From assembly GCF_947254095.1 (NCBI RefSeq), contig NZ_CAMYBV010000001.1, forward strand, positions 62,001-126,000: DNA of 64,000 nt, written 5' to 3'. The notes beneath the pieces are model-generated. The model did not search any database, had not been told where the DNA came from, and saw only the letters and a program-made list of their open reading frames with translations. Numbering within the stretch: position 1 is the first letter of the stretch; every line of letters starts with the position of its first letter. The stretch is from an uncultured Mobiluncus sp. (lineage in GTDB: Bacteria > Actinomycetota > Actinomycetes > Actinomycetales > Actinomycetaceae). This document shows positions 24,645-33,494 of the stretch, piece by piece. Position numbers and translations under genes: made by a program.

Positions 24645-27082
24645 GTCACCACTCCCCGCTTGACCTGGTTGATGACGCTGCGGAATTTCGTGTGCAGGGC
24701 CGGATCGAGATTCAGTTTGCGCAGCTGGTCGGCGAGGTCAATGACTTGGCGAATAACCCGCACGAAGTCGCCCGCGCTCATGCCGGTCAGCTCCAGACAC
24801 TGCCCGAGGCTGACGTCCTGAGCCCATGCCACTACTCCGGGCAGCAAATCCGTTTCTAACGGCGGGTAAGCCTCCAGGTAGTGTTCTTGCTGCAGGGTGG
24901 CGATTTCAAAGTTAATTCGTCCCATGGATTCCAACGCCGTGGCCAGGCTGGCAGAAGCCTCGGCTGGAATCAAGCGGGACAATCCTCCGGTACGGTTTTG
25001 CGCTAGGCACACCGAGAGTGCCCCCGCCAAATCGGCCACGTTCAATTCATCGAAAACGCCGCGGCGCAAGCATTCCACGACCAGCAAATCCCGTTCGTTA
25101 TACACCGATTGCAGCATGGTTCCGGCGTTGCGGAGACGGAAATCATCATCGACATAGTTCAGTTCCCGCAACACTTGGCAGGTTTGGTCCAGCTGGCGAG
25201 CCAGGGACTTGGTGCGGTTTTCTATCCTTTGGCGGGTCATCTGGGCTGATTCCCGATTTTTGGCGGCCTGACGGGCTTTCACCAGGTGTTTGTCTCGGTC
25301 GGGGCAGCTGTAGACCGGGTGGGCTTTCATCTGGGCGCGGGCCTGTTCAATAGCCCGGCGGTCAGCTTGCTGTTTCTCGGGGGTGTTTTCCCCACTGTGA
25401 CGCCGCTGTTTGGCCTGTTTTTCCGCTTTGGACAGGGCGTTCATCAAGTCCAATAGCGCCAGCACGTCACCGCGCTCACAACTCGCCGCGTGTGCTTGCT
25501 CCGCGGCCAATTCTTCAAACCGGCGCAGCTGCGAGAACAATTTGCGCGAACTTCCCAATGCCACATACTGGGCAAACGATTTTTCGACAGTTCCCTTAGC
25601 GCCCTCCAAGGTGGTGCGGGCCAGCAGGTTTACCGCCATGTTAAAGGTCGGCACGAAAGCTGAGTGCAGCGGGTAGGTTTGCTGACTGGCTAGGTTGGCC
25701 AGCAACTGCGGCGGATTCTTCACTTCCATAAGGGTCAGGGCATACCCCACCGAGTCAATCCCGCGACGCCCGGCACGGCCCGTGAGCTGGGTGTATTCCC
25801 CCGGCGTTAGGTTCGCGCGTTCCTGACCGTTCCACTTGTTCAGTGATTCCAAGACAACGGTACGAGCGGGCATATTAATGCCCAGAGCCAGCGTTTCAGT
25901 CGCGAAAACCAGGCGAATCAGGCCTTTTGCGAACAGAGACTCGGTCAGCTGCTTTTGAATCGGCAGCAACCCGGCGTGGTGCGGGGCAATACCAGCGGCC
26001 AGCGTTTCTTCCCAGTTTGAAACGTCAATCGCGCTCAAGTCGCCTTGGCTGAAACCTGCCAGTTCGGTCTCTATCTCGAGGCGAATCTGGTCAGCTTCCG
26101 GTGCAGTAGTAAAGCGCAAACCGGCGTCAAACACTTGCGCCGCCGCATCGTTACAGCCCTGCCGAGAAAAGATAAACACAATCGCCGGAAGCAGGTCTTG
26201 CTGTTCTAAACTGCGCGCTACCGCCGGTCTGTCCGCGCGAATCCGGCGGGGCATCCGGCCGCGGCGCGGCATGACCTGCTGGGCGGCTTGGGCTAACAGA
26301 GCCCGGTTCAGGTGTCCGCCCACCTCGCCTTTGGCGAACAGGGGCAGGATTTCTCCCGAGGCGCTAATCATAAAGTGTTTCAACGGCACCGGTCGGACTG
26401 AGGTCGAAACGACCGTGGTGGGACCGCGCAGGGTCTGGAGCCATTGAGCGAACACCTTGGCGTTGGAAATCGTGGCGGAAAGGGAAATGAGGCGCACCGC
26501 CGCATCGAGGTGAATAATGATTTCTTCCCACACCGGCCCGCGGAAATGATCGGAGAGATAGTGAACCTCGTCCATGACGACATATCCCAGGTCTGCCAGC
26601 GGCGCGCCTGCATAAATCATGTTCCGCAGCACTTCCGTGGTCATCACAATGATGGCGGCGTCGCCGTTTATCGCCGTGTCGCCGGTCAGCAGTCCGACAT
26701 TTTCTGCACCGAATAACTCCACCAGTTCCAGATACTTTTGGTTGGACAGGGCTTTGATTGGTGTCGTGTAAAACAGGCGTTTGCCCTGGCGCAAAGCCAG
26801 GAAAATCCCATACAGGCCGACGATGGTTTTCCCGGCCGAAGTTGGGGCGCTGACCAGGACATCTTGGTTCTTATCGAGTACCTGGCAGGCCTCAATTTGA
26901 AAGTCGTCTAGGGGAAAATCGAACAGGGCTTGGAACTCGTAAAGTTCCGGGGATTGCTGGTTTGCTTTAAAAGCCTGATACCGCTGGGCGGGAGAGGGGT
27001 TGGTAGCGTCGGAGGTTTCCGTTTGCGCCAATCGCGCGGCAGCTTTCTGGCTTTCGCGGTAACGGTGACGTTTGGGACTCAT
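24632..27082 (-). CDS. helY: Ski2-like DExH-box RNA helicase HelY
   Basis: ATP-driven helicase probably acting on RNA. The 816-residue protein has Walker A SAPTSAGKT (K85), the DEVH motif II in VVMDEVHYLSDHFRGPVWEE, motif III SLSATISNA, motif VI QLTGRAGRRGIDS and a C-terminal DSHCT-like helical domain (about 640-816). Length is slightly below mycobacterial HelY. The ATG at 27082 has no clear Shine-Dalgarno. It sits 12 bases after a small membrane protein gene and overlaps lnt at its end. The helY-(tat)-paf order is as in mycobacteria, but the tat genes are replaced by the small membrane protein. Confidence 0.92.
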   Translation of the reverse strand: MSPKRHRYRESQKAAARLAQTETSDATNPSPAQRYQAFKANQQSPELYEFQALFDFPLDDFQIEACQVLDKNQDVLVSAPTSAGKTIVGLYGIFLALRQGKRLFYTTPIKALSNQKYLELVELFGAENVGLLTGDTAINGDAAIIVMTTEVLRNMIYAGAPLADLGYVVMDEVHYLSDHFRGPVWEEIIIHLDAAVRLISLSATISNAKVFAQWLQTLRGPTTVVSTSVRPVPLKHFMISASGEILPLFAKGEVGGHLNRALLAQAAQQVMPRRGRMPRRIRADRPAVARSLEQQDLLPAIVFIFSRQGCNDAAAQVFDAGLRFTTAPEADQIRLEIETELAGFSQGDLSAIDVSNWEETLAAGIAPHHAGLLPIQKQLTESLFAKGLIRLVFATETLALGINMPARTVVLESLNKWNGQERANLTPGEYTQLTGRAGRRGIDSVGYALTLMEVKNPPQLLANLASQQTYPLHSAFVPTFNMAVNLLARTTLEGAKGTVEKSFAQYVALGSSRKLFSQLRRFEELAAEQAHAASCERGDVLALLDLMNALSKAEKQAKQRRHSGENTPEKQQADRRAIEQARAQMKAHPVYSCPDRDKHLVKARQAAKNRESAQMTRQRIENRTKSLARQLDQTCQVLRELNYVDDDFRLRNAGTMLQSVYNERDLLVVECLRRGVFDELNVADLAGALSVCLAQNRTGGLSRLIPAEASASLATALESMGRINFEIATLQQEHYLEAYPPLETDLLPGVVAWAQDVSLGQCLELTGMSAGDFVRVIRQVIDLADQLRKLNLDPALHTKFRSVINQVKRGVVTWDF

Positions 27083-27094
27083 AATCTCAGATGT

Positions 27095-27415
27095 TTACTG
27101 CCGCGGTGCCACCAAATCGTAGCTCGCCCAGCGGTCATGAGCAGCATTCAGGCGGCGCTGCTTGTTGGCTTTACGAGCCTGTTTCACCTCGGCGCGAGCC
27201 ACCCGTGCCGCGCTCAAAGTTGCGGCGTCTCCCGTAGGTGCTGGCTTTCGGGCCGGTTCGCGAACTGACTCCGCGGTGTCGGCAGCAGGTAGCTCAATAT
27301 CGCGAACCGTCCGATAGAGACGTATGCTACGCACGATAATCCACGCGGTTGTGGTCACAAAAATAATCACGGCACAAATTACGGCGATGAGCCACACGAT
27401 ATCCTGAACACTCAT
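27095..27415 (-). CDS. Small single-pass membrane protein of unknown function
   Basis: The 106-residue protein has one N-terminal transmembrane helix (about residues 5-27, DIVWLIAVICAVIIFVTTTA) followed by a short basic helix (RSIRLYRTVR), a Pro/Ala-rich acidic linker and an Arg/Lys/Ala-rich helical tail. I do not recognise a family. It sits between pafBC and helY, the slot that holds tatA and tatC in mycobacteria. A TatA-like plan (membrane helix then amphipathic helix) is superficially present, but the Gly-Pro hinge and typical TatA sequence are missing. TAAGAT ends six bases before the ATG and overlaps the pafBC stop, suggesting its own leaderless promoter. Confidence 0.6.
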   Translation of the reverse strand: MSVQDIVWLIAVICAVIIFVTTTAWIIVRSIRLYRTVRDIELPAADTAESVREPARKPAPTGDAATLSAARVARAEVKQARKANKQRRLNAAHDRWASYDLVAPRQ

Positions 27416-27421
27416 AGCTCA

Positions 27422-27427
27422 ATCTTA
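27422..27427 (-). promoter_or_regulatory. -10 box overlapping the pafBC stop codon
   Basis: TAAGAT on the minus strand, six bases before the ATG of the small membrane protein. The TAA of this hexamer is the pafBC stop codon. No Shine-Dalgarno is seen, so a leaderless transcript is likely. Confidence 0.45.
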
Positions 27428-29572
27428 CCCGTCCGCAGCTGACTGTGCGGAGTCGACCTGTGCGTAGAGTGCCAAGGCCGCGGCGCCCACCTCCCGGGCT
27501 GCCGCCACGACCGGCTCTTGTGCGGGCCCACCAATAATGGCTTCGATATCGGGGGCGAGAATCTGTATAACCCGCTGCAGCCAGGCAGGATCTTTGACTT
27601 TCAAACGTACCCGGTACGTAGTCGCGGATTGTTCCACCGTCTGGGCATGAAGAATCGTGTCCACGTAGGATTTCGCCTGATTTTTCAGCTCCAGGTCCAC
27701 TGTCTGGTACTTGTAGCTGGGCTTTTGCGGGAGTTTGTCGGGAATCGTCTCCGCGGTGACACGCAGGTTACTGAGGCGATCCAAGCGGTACTTGTGCCAC
27801 TTGTTATTCTCGAGGTTCACTCCCACCAGATACACATGGTAACGGTCTGTATAGACAGACCGGGGTGCCACGCGGTGCTCCGCAGTGTCCCAGCTGGCAT
27901 TGGTGTAGGTAAAGACAGCCGTGTGACCTCGCTCGATAGCCCGGTTTAACGTCTCCAGAGAGCTTTGGATTGAGGGCGGCACCGTGTTCGTCACCAGCTG
28001 CGGAGCGGCCAGTTCGTGCGCCTGCCCCAACCAAGAGGCGACCTTCAGACGAGCGGTCGCAATCGCCTCTTGTGACGACGGGGCCAGATAACCGGCGACT
28101 TCCAACCCCAACAGGAGGGACAACGCCTCGTCAGCGCTAAAGGACGGGGGCATCACCCAACTGTGCGACCCGTTAACTTCAATGGTCCCGTCCTTGCGTA
28201 TCGAGGGCAGGAAACTGTCATAGTCAGATTTTTCGTTACTGGCGGCCGCGTCCAAGTCTAAGAAATCCCAAATAATATTTTTGATGTCCTGAGGTTTGAG
28301 GCCAAAGTGTTTAGCCAGTTCATCGACGGTACAGGTGCCGCCGGCAGTGCTCGCATTAAAGATAAACGTCATCACCGCCAGGGATTCGGTCGTCACGCGC
28401 GTCTGGTTATCGATAGAAACACCGGTACTGCGCGGAGCGAAATCGTCAAACTTGAGCCGCCCTGTTTCGTATTCGCCTGGGGTCAAGCTCAGATGAGTGA
28501 GGCTGCAAGCCGCCTGCACGGTTGCCGTCACCAGTTTCGGGGGGTCGAGCACCACCAGGTGGGTCATTGCTTCGGCGGCCAGACGGCTCCAAGTATAGAA
28601 ATCCGGTTGTTTGGCCCGATAGAGATTCCACCCGGACCGAACCCAATCGAGCTCGGGCAATCCCAGTTCCGGTCCCTGGCGGGCAAAATCACCATACTCA
28701 CAGATGAGTTCCGCGTTCATGACTGCTTCCGAGGCTTTTTCGGGGTCTGCCATAAACATGACCCGATCCAAGGGGCTCTCCAACGAGACGTCGCGAAGTG
28801 GCTCCACGTGCTGCGCAACCTCAAAGGTCTGGTCCGTAATAACCAGGTTGCTGAGCCGGGACAGTTTGAACGTTCGGAAACCTTGGCGGGTTTCATCGAA
28901 ACCGCGAACATAGAAAAATCCGCGAGACAGCATCATCATCGTGGGACGCACCCGTCGATGTGTGGATTCACCATAGCGGGCCTGGTAATCGAATTCAATA
29001 AACTGATGCGCGGCGATAGCGTGAAAAATGTCTTGCGTCAGACGCGAAATGAGCACCTGCGACTGGACTTCCAACGGATTGTCGGGGTCGATGTCGCTCA
29101 CGGAACGGACATGGGAATCTATTTTGGTAAAATCCCCTTCCAATAATCCCAGCGCCAGGTGGACCCAAACTGATTCAGCAGCATCAAAAGCCAGCGTGGG
29201 GCGGTGCGAATCGGGCCGCAGCAGGTATCGATGTTCTGTTCCCACATTATTGCGTTTATCCTCCACGATAATATCGCCCAAGATTTCGTTGAGGATTTTG
29301 ATGTCGCTGCGGATTTTGACACTGTAGTTTTCATGAGACTGCGCCGAGTCGTCAGTACCGGGGCGAGCCGGGAAGTAAGGTCCGATGGTGGCGGTGTAGG
29401 CGGCATAGATCTCGTCATACGTTAACGGGCGGGCTTCTCGGTAAAAGACTGTTAAAAGTCCCTGGTAACGGCGCGATGCTGGAGCGAGTTCCGTGTCACT
29501 GGGGAGGTCTTTACGCCATTCATAATCGTCATCTTCGTCGAAAACGTCGGGTTCGCTCGGTGCCTGGTGCAT
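27425..29572 (-). CDS. pafBC: Fused WYL-domain transcription activator PafBC
   Basis: PafB and PafC form the activator of the LexA/RecA-independent DNA-damage response of actinobacteria; here both are one 715-residue chain. Each half has a winged-helix region followed by a WYL domain: the first half contains IAAHQFIEFDYQARYGESTH and RVRPTMMMLSRGFFYVRGFD, the second AIERGHTAVFTYTNASWD and HRVAPRSVYTDRYHVYLVGV. The start is the ATG at 29572 because TATAAT ends exactly six bases upstream; the frame runs a further 39 codons but would cross that promoter. It is divergent from the DUF3866 gene. The window also holds repair genes uvrA and uvrB, plausible targets in general, although I found no clear PafBC-type promoter motif at uvrA. 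Confidence 0.92.
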   Translation of the reverse strand: MHQAPSEPDVFDEDDDYEWRKDLPSDTELAPASRRYQGLLTVFYREARPLTYDEIYAAYTATIGPYFPARPGTDDSAQSHENYSVKIRSDIKILNEILGDIIVEDKRNNVGTEHRYLLRPDSHRPTLAFDAAESVWVHLALGLLEGDFTKIDSHVRSVSDIDPDNPLEVQSQVLISRLTQDIFHAIAAHQFIEFDYQARYGESTHRRVRPTMMMLSRGFFYVRGFDETRQGFRTFKLSRLSNLVITDQTFEVAQHVEPLRDVSLESPLDRVMFMADPEKASEAVMNAELICEYGDFARQGPELGLPELDWVRSGWNLYRAKQPDFYTWSRLAAEAMTHLVVLDPPKLVTATVQAACSLTHLSLTPGEYETGRLKFDDFAPRSTGVSIDNQTRVTTESLAVMTFIFNASTAGGTCTVDELAKHFGLKPQDIKNIIWDFLDLDAAASNEKSDYDSFLPSIRKDGTIEVNGSHSWVMPPSFSADEALSLLLGLEVAGYLAPSSQEAIATARLKVASWLGQAHELAAPQLVTNTVPPSIQSSLETLNRAIERGHTAVFTYTNASWDTAEHRVAPRSVYTDRYHVYLVGVNLENNKWHKYRLDRLSNLRVTAETIPDKLPQKPSYKYQTVDLELKNQAKSYVDTILHAQTVEQSATTYRVRLKVKDPAWLQRVIQILAPDIEAIIGGPAQEPVVAAAREVGAAALALYAQVDSAQSAADG

Positions 29573-29578
29573 AGGAAA

Positions 29579-29634
29579 ATTATAGCGGTGGACTTCCGGG
29601 ATTGTTCTGAACTTTAGGTTGAAGCGGTTATGCT
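29579..29634. promoter_or_regulatory. Back-to-back leaderless promoters of pafBC and DUF3866
   Basis: On the minus strand TATAAT (29579-29584) ends six bases before the pafBC ATG. On the plus strand TATGCT (29629-29634) ends six bases before the GTG at 29641. Only 44 bases separate the two -10 boxes, so the -35 regions overlap and polymerases should compete. Both mRNAs should start at their first codon. Confidence 0.65.
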
Positions 29635-29640
29635 TAACCC

Positions 29641-30834
29641 GTGATGATTCGGAAAGCTCGCGTTCTGGAAGTGCAGCGCCAGACTCCACATCAGGTTTTG
29701 CGCTGCGAAATCGTGGCTGCGCCTCCCCGCCAAGAAACCGGCCCTGCCGTGAGTTTCCAGCCCGGCGACAACTGCCGGGCCATCTGCTACCCGGAGCTGC
29801 TCGGTAACGCTGAGCCCGGCGATATCATCCAGATTGAAGTCTCTCCCCTGGCTAAAGCCTTGGGCACTGGCGGAGAAGCCATGGTCCTGGCCAATGAAAC
29901 CCGCCTGCCGGCGGACGAACTGCCTAATCCTGGCCACTTGGTGAAGGCTCGCTACACCCCGCATCAAAAGGTGGTATTGGGTGCGGACGAGCCGGACAGT
30001 CCCTACCATTCTCTGTTGCGATCGGCGGATAACCTGGATGGACTTCCCGTTTTGGTAACGGATTTGCATTCGGCTCTGCCCGCTATCGTGGCGGGATTCC
30101 TGCACCAAAACCCGCGATCCCGGCTGGTCTATATCCAAACTGATGGCGGCGCCCTGCCATTGGCGTATTCCCGTACCGTAGCCCAAATGCGCGAGTCCGG
30201 CAGTTTAGCCGCCACGATTACCTGCGGGCAGTGCTTTGGCGGCGATTTTGAAGCCGTCAGTTTTCCCTCCGCCCTGTTCGTGGCCTCCGAGGTAGTCAAG
30301 GCTGATGCGGCCATTGTGTCTCAAGGTCCGGGCAATCTGGGTACCGGCACTCGTTGGGGTTACTCGGGGGTCGACGGGGCGCAATTTTTGCATACGGCTT
30401 CGGCGTTAAACGGTCATCCCATTGCGGTGCTGCGGATGTCCAGCGGCGACGCGCGCCCCCGGCATTACGGCATTTCGCACCACTCTCTGACCATGTTGAC
30501 CTGGATGGGACTGCCCCCTCTGGACGTGGTGCTTCCGGTTTTCGACCTCGACAATCCTGTAGAAAAAGCTTTGGCCGACCCGAAAGGAACGTTCGCTCCC
30601 CTGGTGACGTCCCAACTGAGCCTTTTGCAAGAACACCATCGGGTCATCAACCACCCCACTACGGGACTTTACGCGGCACTGGAGGCTTTCCCGGTGAAAC
30701 TTTCCACGATGGGACGAACGCTTAGCGAAGACCCAGCCGCTTTCCTCGCGGCGGCAGCGGCGGGAGCCTACGGAGCGACCGTGCCCACCCGCGAATCCAA
30801 GAAACCAGACACGACCCCGGCGCCGCGTAGTTGA
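29641..30834 (+). CDS. DUF3866 family protein
   Basis: The 397-residue protein of unknown function belongs to the actinobacterial DUF3866 family, recognised from VKARYTPHQKVVL, the ITCGQCFGGDFEAVSFPSA segment and AAIVSQGPGNLGTGTRWGYSG. No membrane helix or known catalytic motif is evident; the GxGxxGTGT stretch and the conserved Cys (TCGQ) suggest an enzyme with a nucleotide-like or thiol-dependent site, but this is inference. It starts GTG-ATG with no leader. It is divergent from pafBC and convergent with hisG (12 bases apart). Confidence 0.8.
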   Translation: MMIRKARVLEVQRQTPHQVLRCEIVAAPPRQETGPAVSFQPGDNCRAICYPELLGNAEPGDIIQIEVSPLAKALGTGGEAMVLANETRLPADELPNPGHLVKARYTPHQKVVLGADEPDSPYHSLLRSADNLDGLPVLVTDLHSALPAIVAGFLHQNPRSRLVYIQTDGGALPLAYSRTVAQMRESGSLAATITCGQCFGGDFEAVSFPSALFVASEVVKADAAIVSQGPGNLGTGTRWGYSGVDGAQFLHTASALNGHPIAVLRMSSGDARPRHYGISHHSLTMLTWMGLPPLDVVLPVFDLDNPVEKALADPKGTFAPLVTSQLSLLQEHHRVINHPTTGLYAALEAFPVKLSTMGRTLSEDPAAFLAAAAAGAYGATVPTRESKKPDTTPAPRS

Positions 30835-30846
30835 GGCGTAACAGCG

Positions 30847-31695
30847 TTACAGACGGCAGGCTTTCAGGTCAGTCACCAGGATACCGCGCGCCCCGGCTGC
30901 ATAGAGACGGTCCATAATCAGGTTCACGTCCGCGGCTTTCACCATGACCCGCACCGCTTTCCAAGTGTCCTCAGCTAGATCGGAAATCGTCGGGGATTCA
31001 ATACCGGGCGTAATTGCCAAGAGTTCCGCGAGTTGGGCGGACGGGGCGTTGTAATCCATCAACACATAGGTTCGCGCCACCATCACGCCCCGCAGGCGTG
31101 CCGCCAACGTTTGCAGCTGAGTGTGATTTTCTTGACCCGCGGTGGTAATCAGCAAGGCTTCCGATTCCAACAGAGGCGCACCGAAAGTTTGCAAACCGGC
31201 AGCCCGCAGCGTCGAACCGGTTTCGACTACGTCGGCAATCAAATCGGCGATGCCCAACTGTACGGAAGACTCCACCGCGCCGTCCAGGTGTACCACGCGA
31301 ACCCCTGAAATCCCGTGCTCATCGAGAAACTTTTTCAGCAGTAGGTCATAGGAGGTCGCCACCCGTTTGCCTTGAATGTCCGCCAAGTCGTGGAAATGGT
31401 CCGCCGGCCCGGCAAACCGGAACGTGGAGCGGGCAAAGTCCAGCCCGAGATATTCCACCGCTTCCACCCCGGAGTCAATCAACAAATCCCGACCGGTGAT
31501 GCCGCAGGACACGACCCCGGAACCGACATAAACCGCAATGTCACGCGGACGCAGGAAAAAGAACTCGACATCGTTACCCTTGTCGATAACCGTCAACTCG
31601 CGTCCGCGCCGGGTTACTTTATAACCGGCTTCTTTTAGCATCGTGACTGCCGGTTCGCACAACGATCCTTTATTCGGCACCGCGATTCGTAACAT
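30847..31695 (-). CDS. hisG: ATP phosphoribosyltransferase HisG (long form)
   Basis: First step of histidine synthesis: joins ATP and PRPP to phosphoribosyl-ATP, with feedback inhibition by histidine. The 282-residue protein begins MLRIAVPNKGSL, contains the substrate segment SGVVSCGITGRDLL and the PRPP loop ADLIADVVETGSTLRA, and ends in an ACT-like regulatory domain (about 210-282), so it is the HisZ-independent long form. The ATG at 31695 is chosen for GGGAG 8 bases upstream; seven earlier codons in frame lack support. It follows hisE by 77 bases, the same pair order as in mycobacteria. Confidence 0.96.
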   Translation of the reverse strand: MLRIAVPNKGSLCEPAVTMLKEAGYKVTRRGRELTVIDKGNDVEFFFLRPRDIAVYVGSGVVSCGITGRDLLIDSGVEAVEYLGLDFARSTFRFAGPADHFHDLADIQGKRVATSYDLLLKKFLDEHGISGVRVVHLDGAVESSVQLGIADLIADVVETGSTLRAAGLQTFGAPLLESEALLITTAGQENHTQLQTLAARLRGVMVARTYVLMDYNAPSAQLAELLAITPGIESPTISDLAEDTWKAVRVMVKAADVNLIMDRLYAAGARGILVTDLKACRL

Positions 31696-31772
31696 GGCTG
31701 ACACTCCCTTTCTCAAGCTGTTATTGACTGTTTTCCGGGTCGTTCCGGATTCGGACTTTGGGCGATGCCGCT

Positions 31773-32036
31773 CTACATATGCTGGTATATATCTTGGGGC
31801 GTAAAGCCTTTCGCCACCATCATGACCTGCAAGTGATAAATGAGCTGCGACATCTCAATCTGAGCCGCTTCCTCCGATTCGTATTCGCACGCCATCCACA
31901 CTTCGGCGGCTTCTTCTACGATTTTTTTGCCGATGCCGTGGACTCCCCTGTCCAGTTCCTCAACAGTACGGGACCCCTCCGGGCGCTCGTTCTTTCGGCT
32001 CACAATAATCTGGTACAGGTCTTCAAAATTATTCAC
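31773..32036 (-). CDS. hisE: Phosphoribosyl-ATP pyrophosphatase HisE
   Basis: Second step of histidine synthesis, hydrolysing phosphoribosyl-ATP to phosphoribosyl-AMP. The 87-residue protein has the all-alpha MazG-like fold signature: KIVEEAAEVWMA with paired Glu for Mg2+ and later EMSQLIYHLQVMM. It is a stand-alone HisE, not fused to HisI. The start is GTG with a weak purine stretch and a -10-like CATACT eight bases upstream, so it may be nearly leaderless. hisG follows on the same strand. Confidence 0.95.
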   Translation of the reverse strand: MNNFEDLYQIIVSRKNERPEGSRTVEELDRGVHGIGKKIVEEAAEVWMACEYESEEAAQIEMSQLIYHLQVMMVAKGFTPQDIYQHM

Positions 32037-32095
32037 TCTCTAAGAGTATGCAACCTCGTCCCGTTTTAAAAATCTCTGTCCTGACGGCGTGGGCC

Positions 32096-33388
32096 CTAGG
32101 CGGTTCGGTAAGTAAACTTTCCGACCAACGTATCCAATCCCTTGGCCTGGTGAGCCAAGGTGGCTGCCGTAGTGGAAACCTCACCCGCGGTGTTGGCGTT
32201 CTGTTCGGACAACGTCACCGCCGTGTGCATCAGCTCGGTCATCTGCCCCACGCATTCATTCATCTGGGTCAACGATTCCATGAGATGCGTTGCGGAGGTG
32301 TCCTGAGCGCTCAAGGAATCGGAAATCTGTACCTGGACCTGCGCCATCTCTTCAACCACCCGCGAGATGCTTTCAATCTCCTGTACCGCCTGCACCGTCG
32401 AATCTTGAATAGAGGTGACTTTCGTTTCGACCTCGTGCGTGGCGCCCGCGGTTTCAGTAGCGAGGCTCTTAACCTGGTCAGCCACCACGGCAAAACCTTT
32501 TCCAGCATCTCCGGCGCGCGCCGCCTCGATGGTGGCGTTCAATGCCAGCAGGTTCGTTTGTTCGGCGATGTCCGCAATTATCTTTACCACGGAAGAAATT
32601 TCGTCGGCCGCCTGGTTCAAAGCTGTGACGCAGGCGGTGGCTTGCCCCACAGCCTGCACCGCATCGTCAGAAAGACCGGCGGCAATCTCGGTGGCGTGGC
32701 GTATCGCTACCATCTCTTTTTGCAGCTCCATGCGGGACTCATCAGCCCCGGCAGAAGCCTGACGCGACATCTCGGTCTTCGTCACAGCCTGTTCCAAAGT
32801 TTCGGAAGTGTTTTGCGCGACCTGGCTGGAATCAGCGGAAGTCACACCCAGTTCCCCCGATGCCCTATCAACGTTATCGGAGGCCGCCTTCACCGTGCCC
32901 ATAGTTTCCGCCAAAACTCGGATAGCTTGCCGCAGCTTCCACGACATTCCCGCCAAATCGTCGGCGCCCATGACTTTGGGCAAAACGGTGAAATTCCCGG
33001 CACTCAAAGCTTCCACCGAGGCGTTCAAAGTTTTAATCTGTCGGGTGACCTGGATAATGACCACCACGATGGGGGTCATCACGAAAATGCAGGCCAACAT
33101 GACGGTGACGATGACCACCACGATTCCGATGTTCAACAGGTGTTGGGCTTCGGCTAGAGCCTTGACCGTGGCTTGGTTGGTGGCTGTAGCGCCGGCCTTT
33201 TGCAAAGCCCGCGCAATCAAGATCAGGAACACGGTGGTGGAACCGGCGACCATGCACGCTGAAAAAATTGTGATAACCCCATTCATCAGCAATTTCTTGG
33301 TCAGCGTCCACCCGGCTCGGAATTGCTTATCCATTTCACGAGGCGGTTGGGTCGGGAGTTGCGCGCTTTCCTGTTCCATTGTTGCCAT
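32096..33388 (-). CDS. Methyl-accepting chemotaxis protein with minimal sensor region
   Basis: The 430-residue protein has two transmembrane helices (about 34-60 and 86-112) separated by only ~25 residues, then a HAMP-like linker and a full signalling domain. The hairpin tip IAEQTNLLALNATIEAARAG and GFAVVADQVKSLA are diagnostic for receptors that bind CheA/CheW. Because there is almost no extracytoplasmic part, it cannot bind ligand with a standard Cache or four-helix domain; it may sense membrane state, an internal signal or a partner transporter. It implies that the cell is motile. Che genes are not in the window. It lies downstream of the riboflavin-type transporter genes but after a terminator. 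Confidence 0.93.
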   Translation of the reverse strand: MATMEQESAQLPTQPPREMDKQFRAGWTLTKKLLMNGVITIFSACMVAGSTTVFLILIARALQKAGATATNQATVKALAEAQHLLNIGIVVVIVTVMLACIFVMTPIVVVIIQVTRQIKTLNASVEALSAGNFTVLPKVMGADDLAGMSWKLRQAIRVLAETMGTVKAASDNVDRASGELGVTSADSSQVAQNTSETLEQAVTKTEMSRQASAGADESRMELQKEMVAIRHATEIAAGLSDDAVQAVGQATACVTALNQAADEISSVVKIIADIAEQTNLLALNATIEAARAGDAGKGFAVVADQVKSLATETAGATHEVETKVTSIQDSTVQAVQEIESISRVVEEMAQVQVQISDSLSAQDTSATHLMESLTQMNECVGQMTELMHTAVTLSEQNANTAGEVSTTAATLAHQAKGLDTLVGKFTYRTA

Positions 33389-33447
33389 AAGGTTTGCCTA
33401 ACTACATACGCGAGTGCGGTGTTCTGCATTTATTTTAACAATACAGG

Positions 33448-33480
33448 GCGGGATTCGGGTCTGTACCACCCGAATCCCGC
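33448..33480 (-). terminator. Terminator of the ribX-ribY unit
   Basis: A perfect 13-bp stem (GCGGGATTCGGGT, 33448-33460, with 33468-33480) and a 7-base loop begin 15 bases after the ribY-type stop. On the minus strand the tail is only moderately T-rich (TGTATTGTTAA). Confidence 0.7.
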
Positions 33481-33494
33481 GAAATGCCCCGAAT

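Noticed and set aside
30837..30850. GTAAC-AGC-GTTAC hairpin as a two-way terminator between DUF3866 and hisG
   Set aside because: The stem is only about five base pairs, has no T tract on either strand and overlaps the hisG stop; too weak to call.
32048..33157. A 369-codon plus-strand open frame opposite the chemotaxis receptor gene
   Set aside because: The minus strand carries diagnostic receptor motifs; the plus frame is a His/Gly-rich shadow with no family match.
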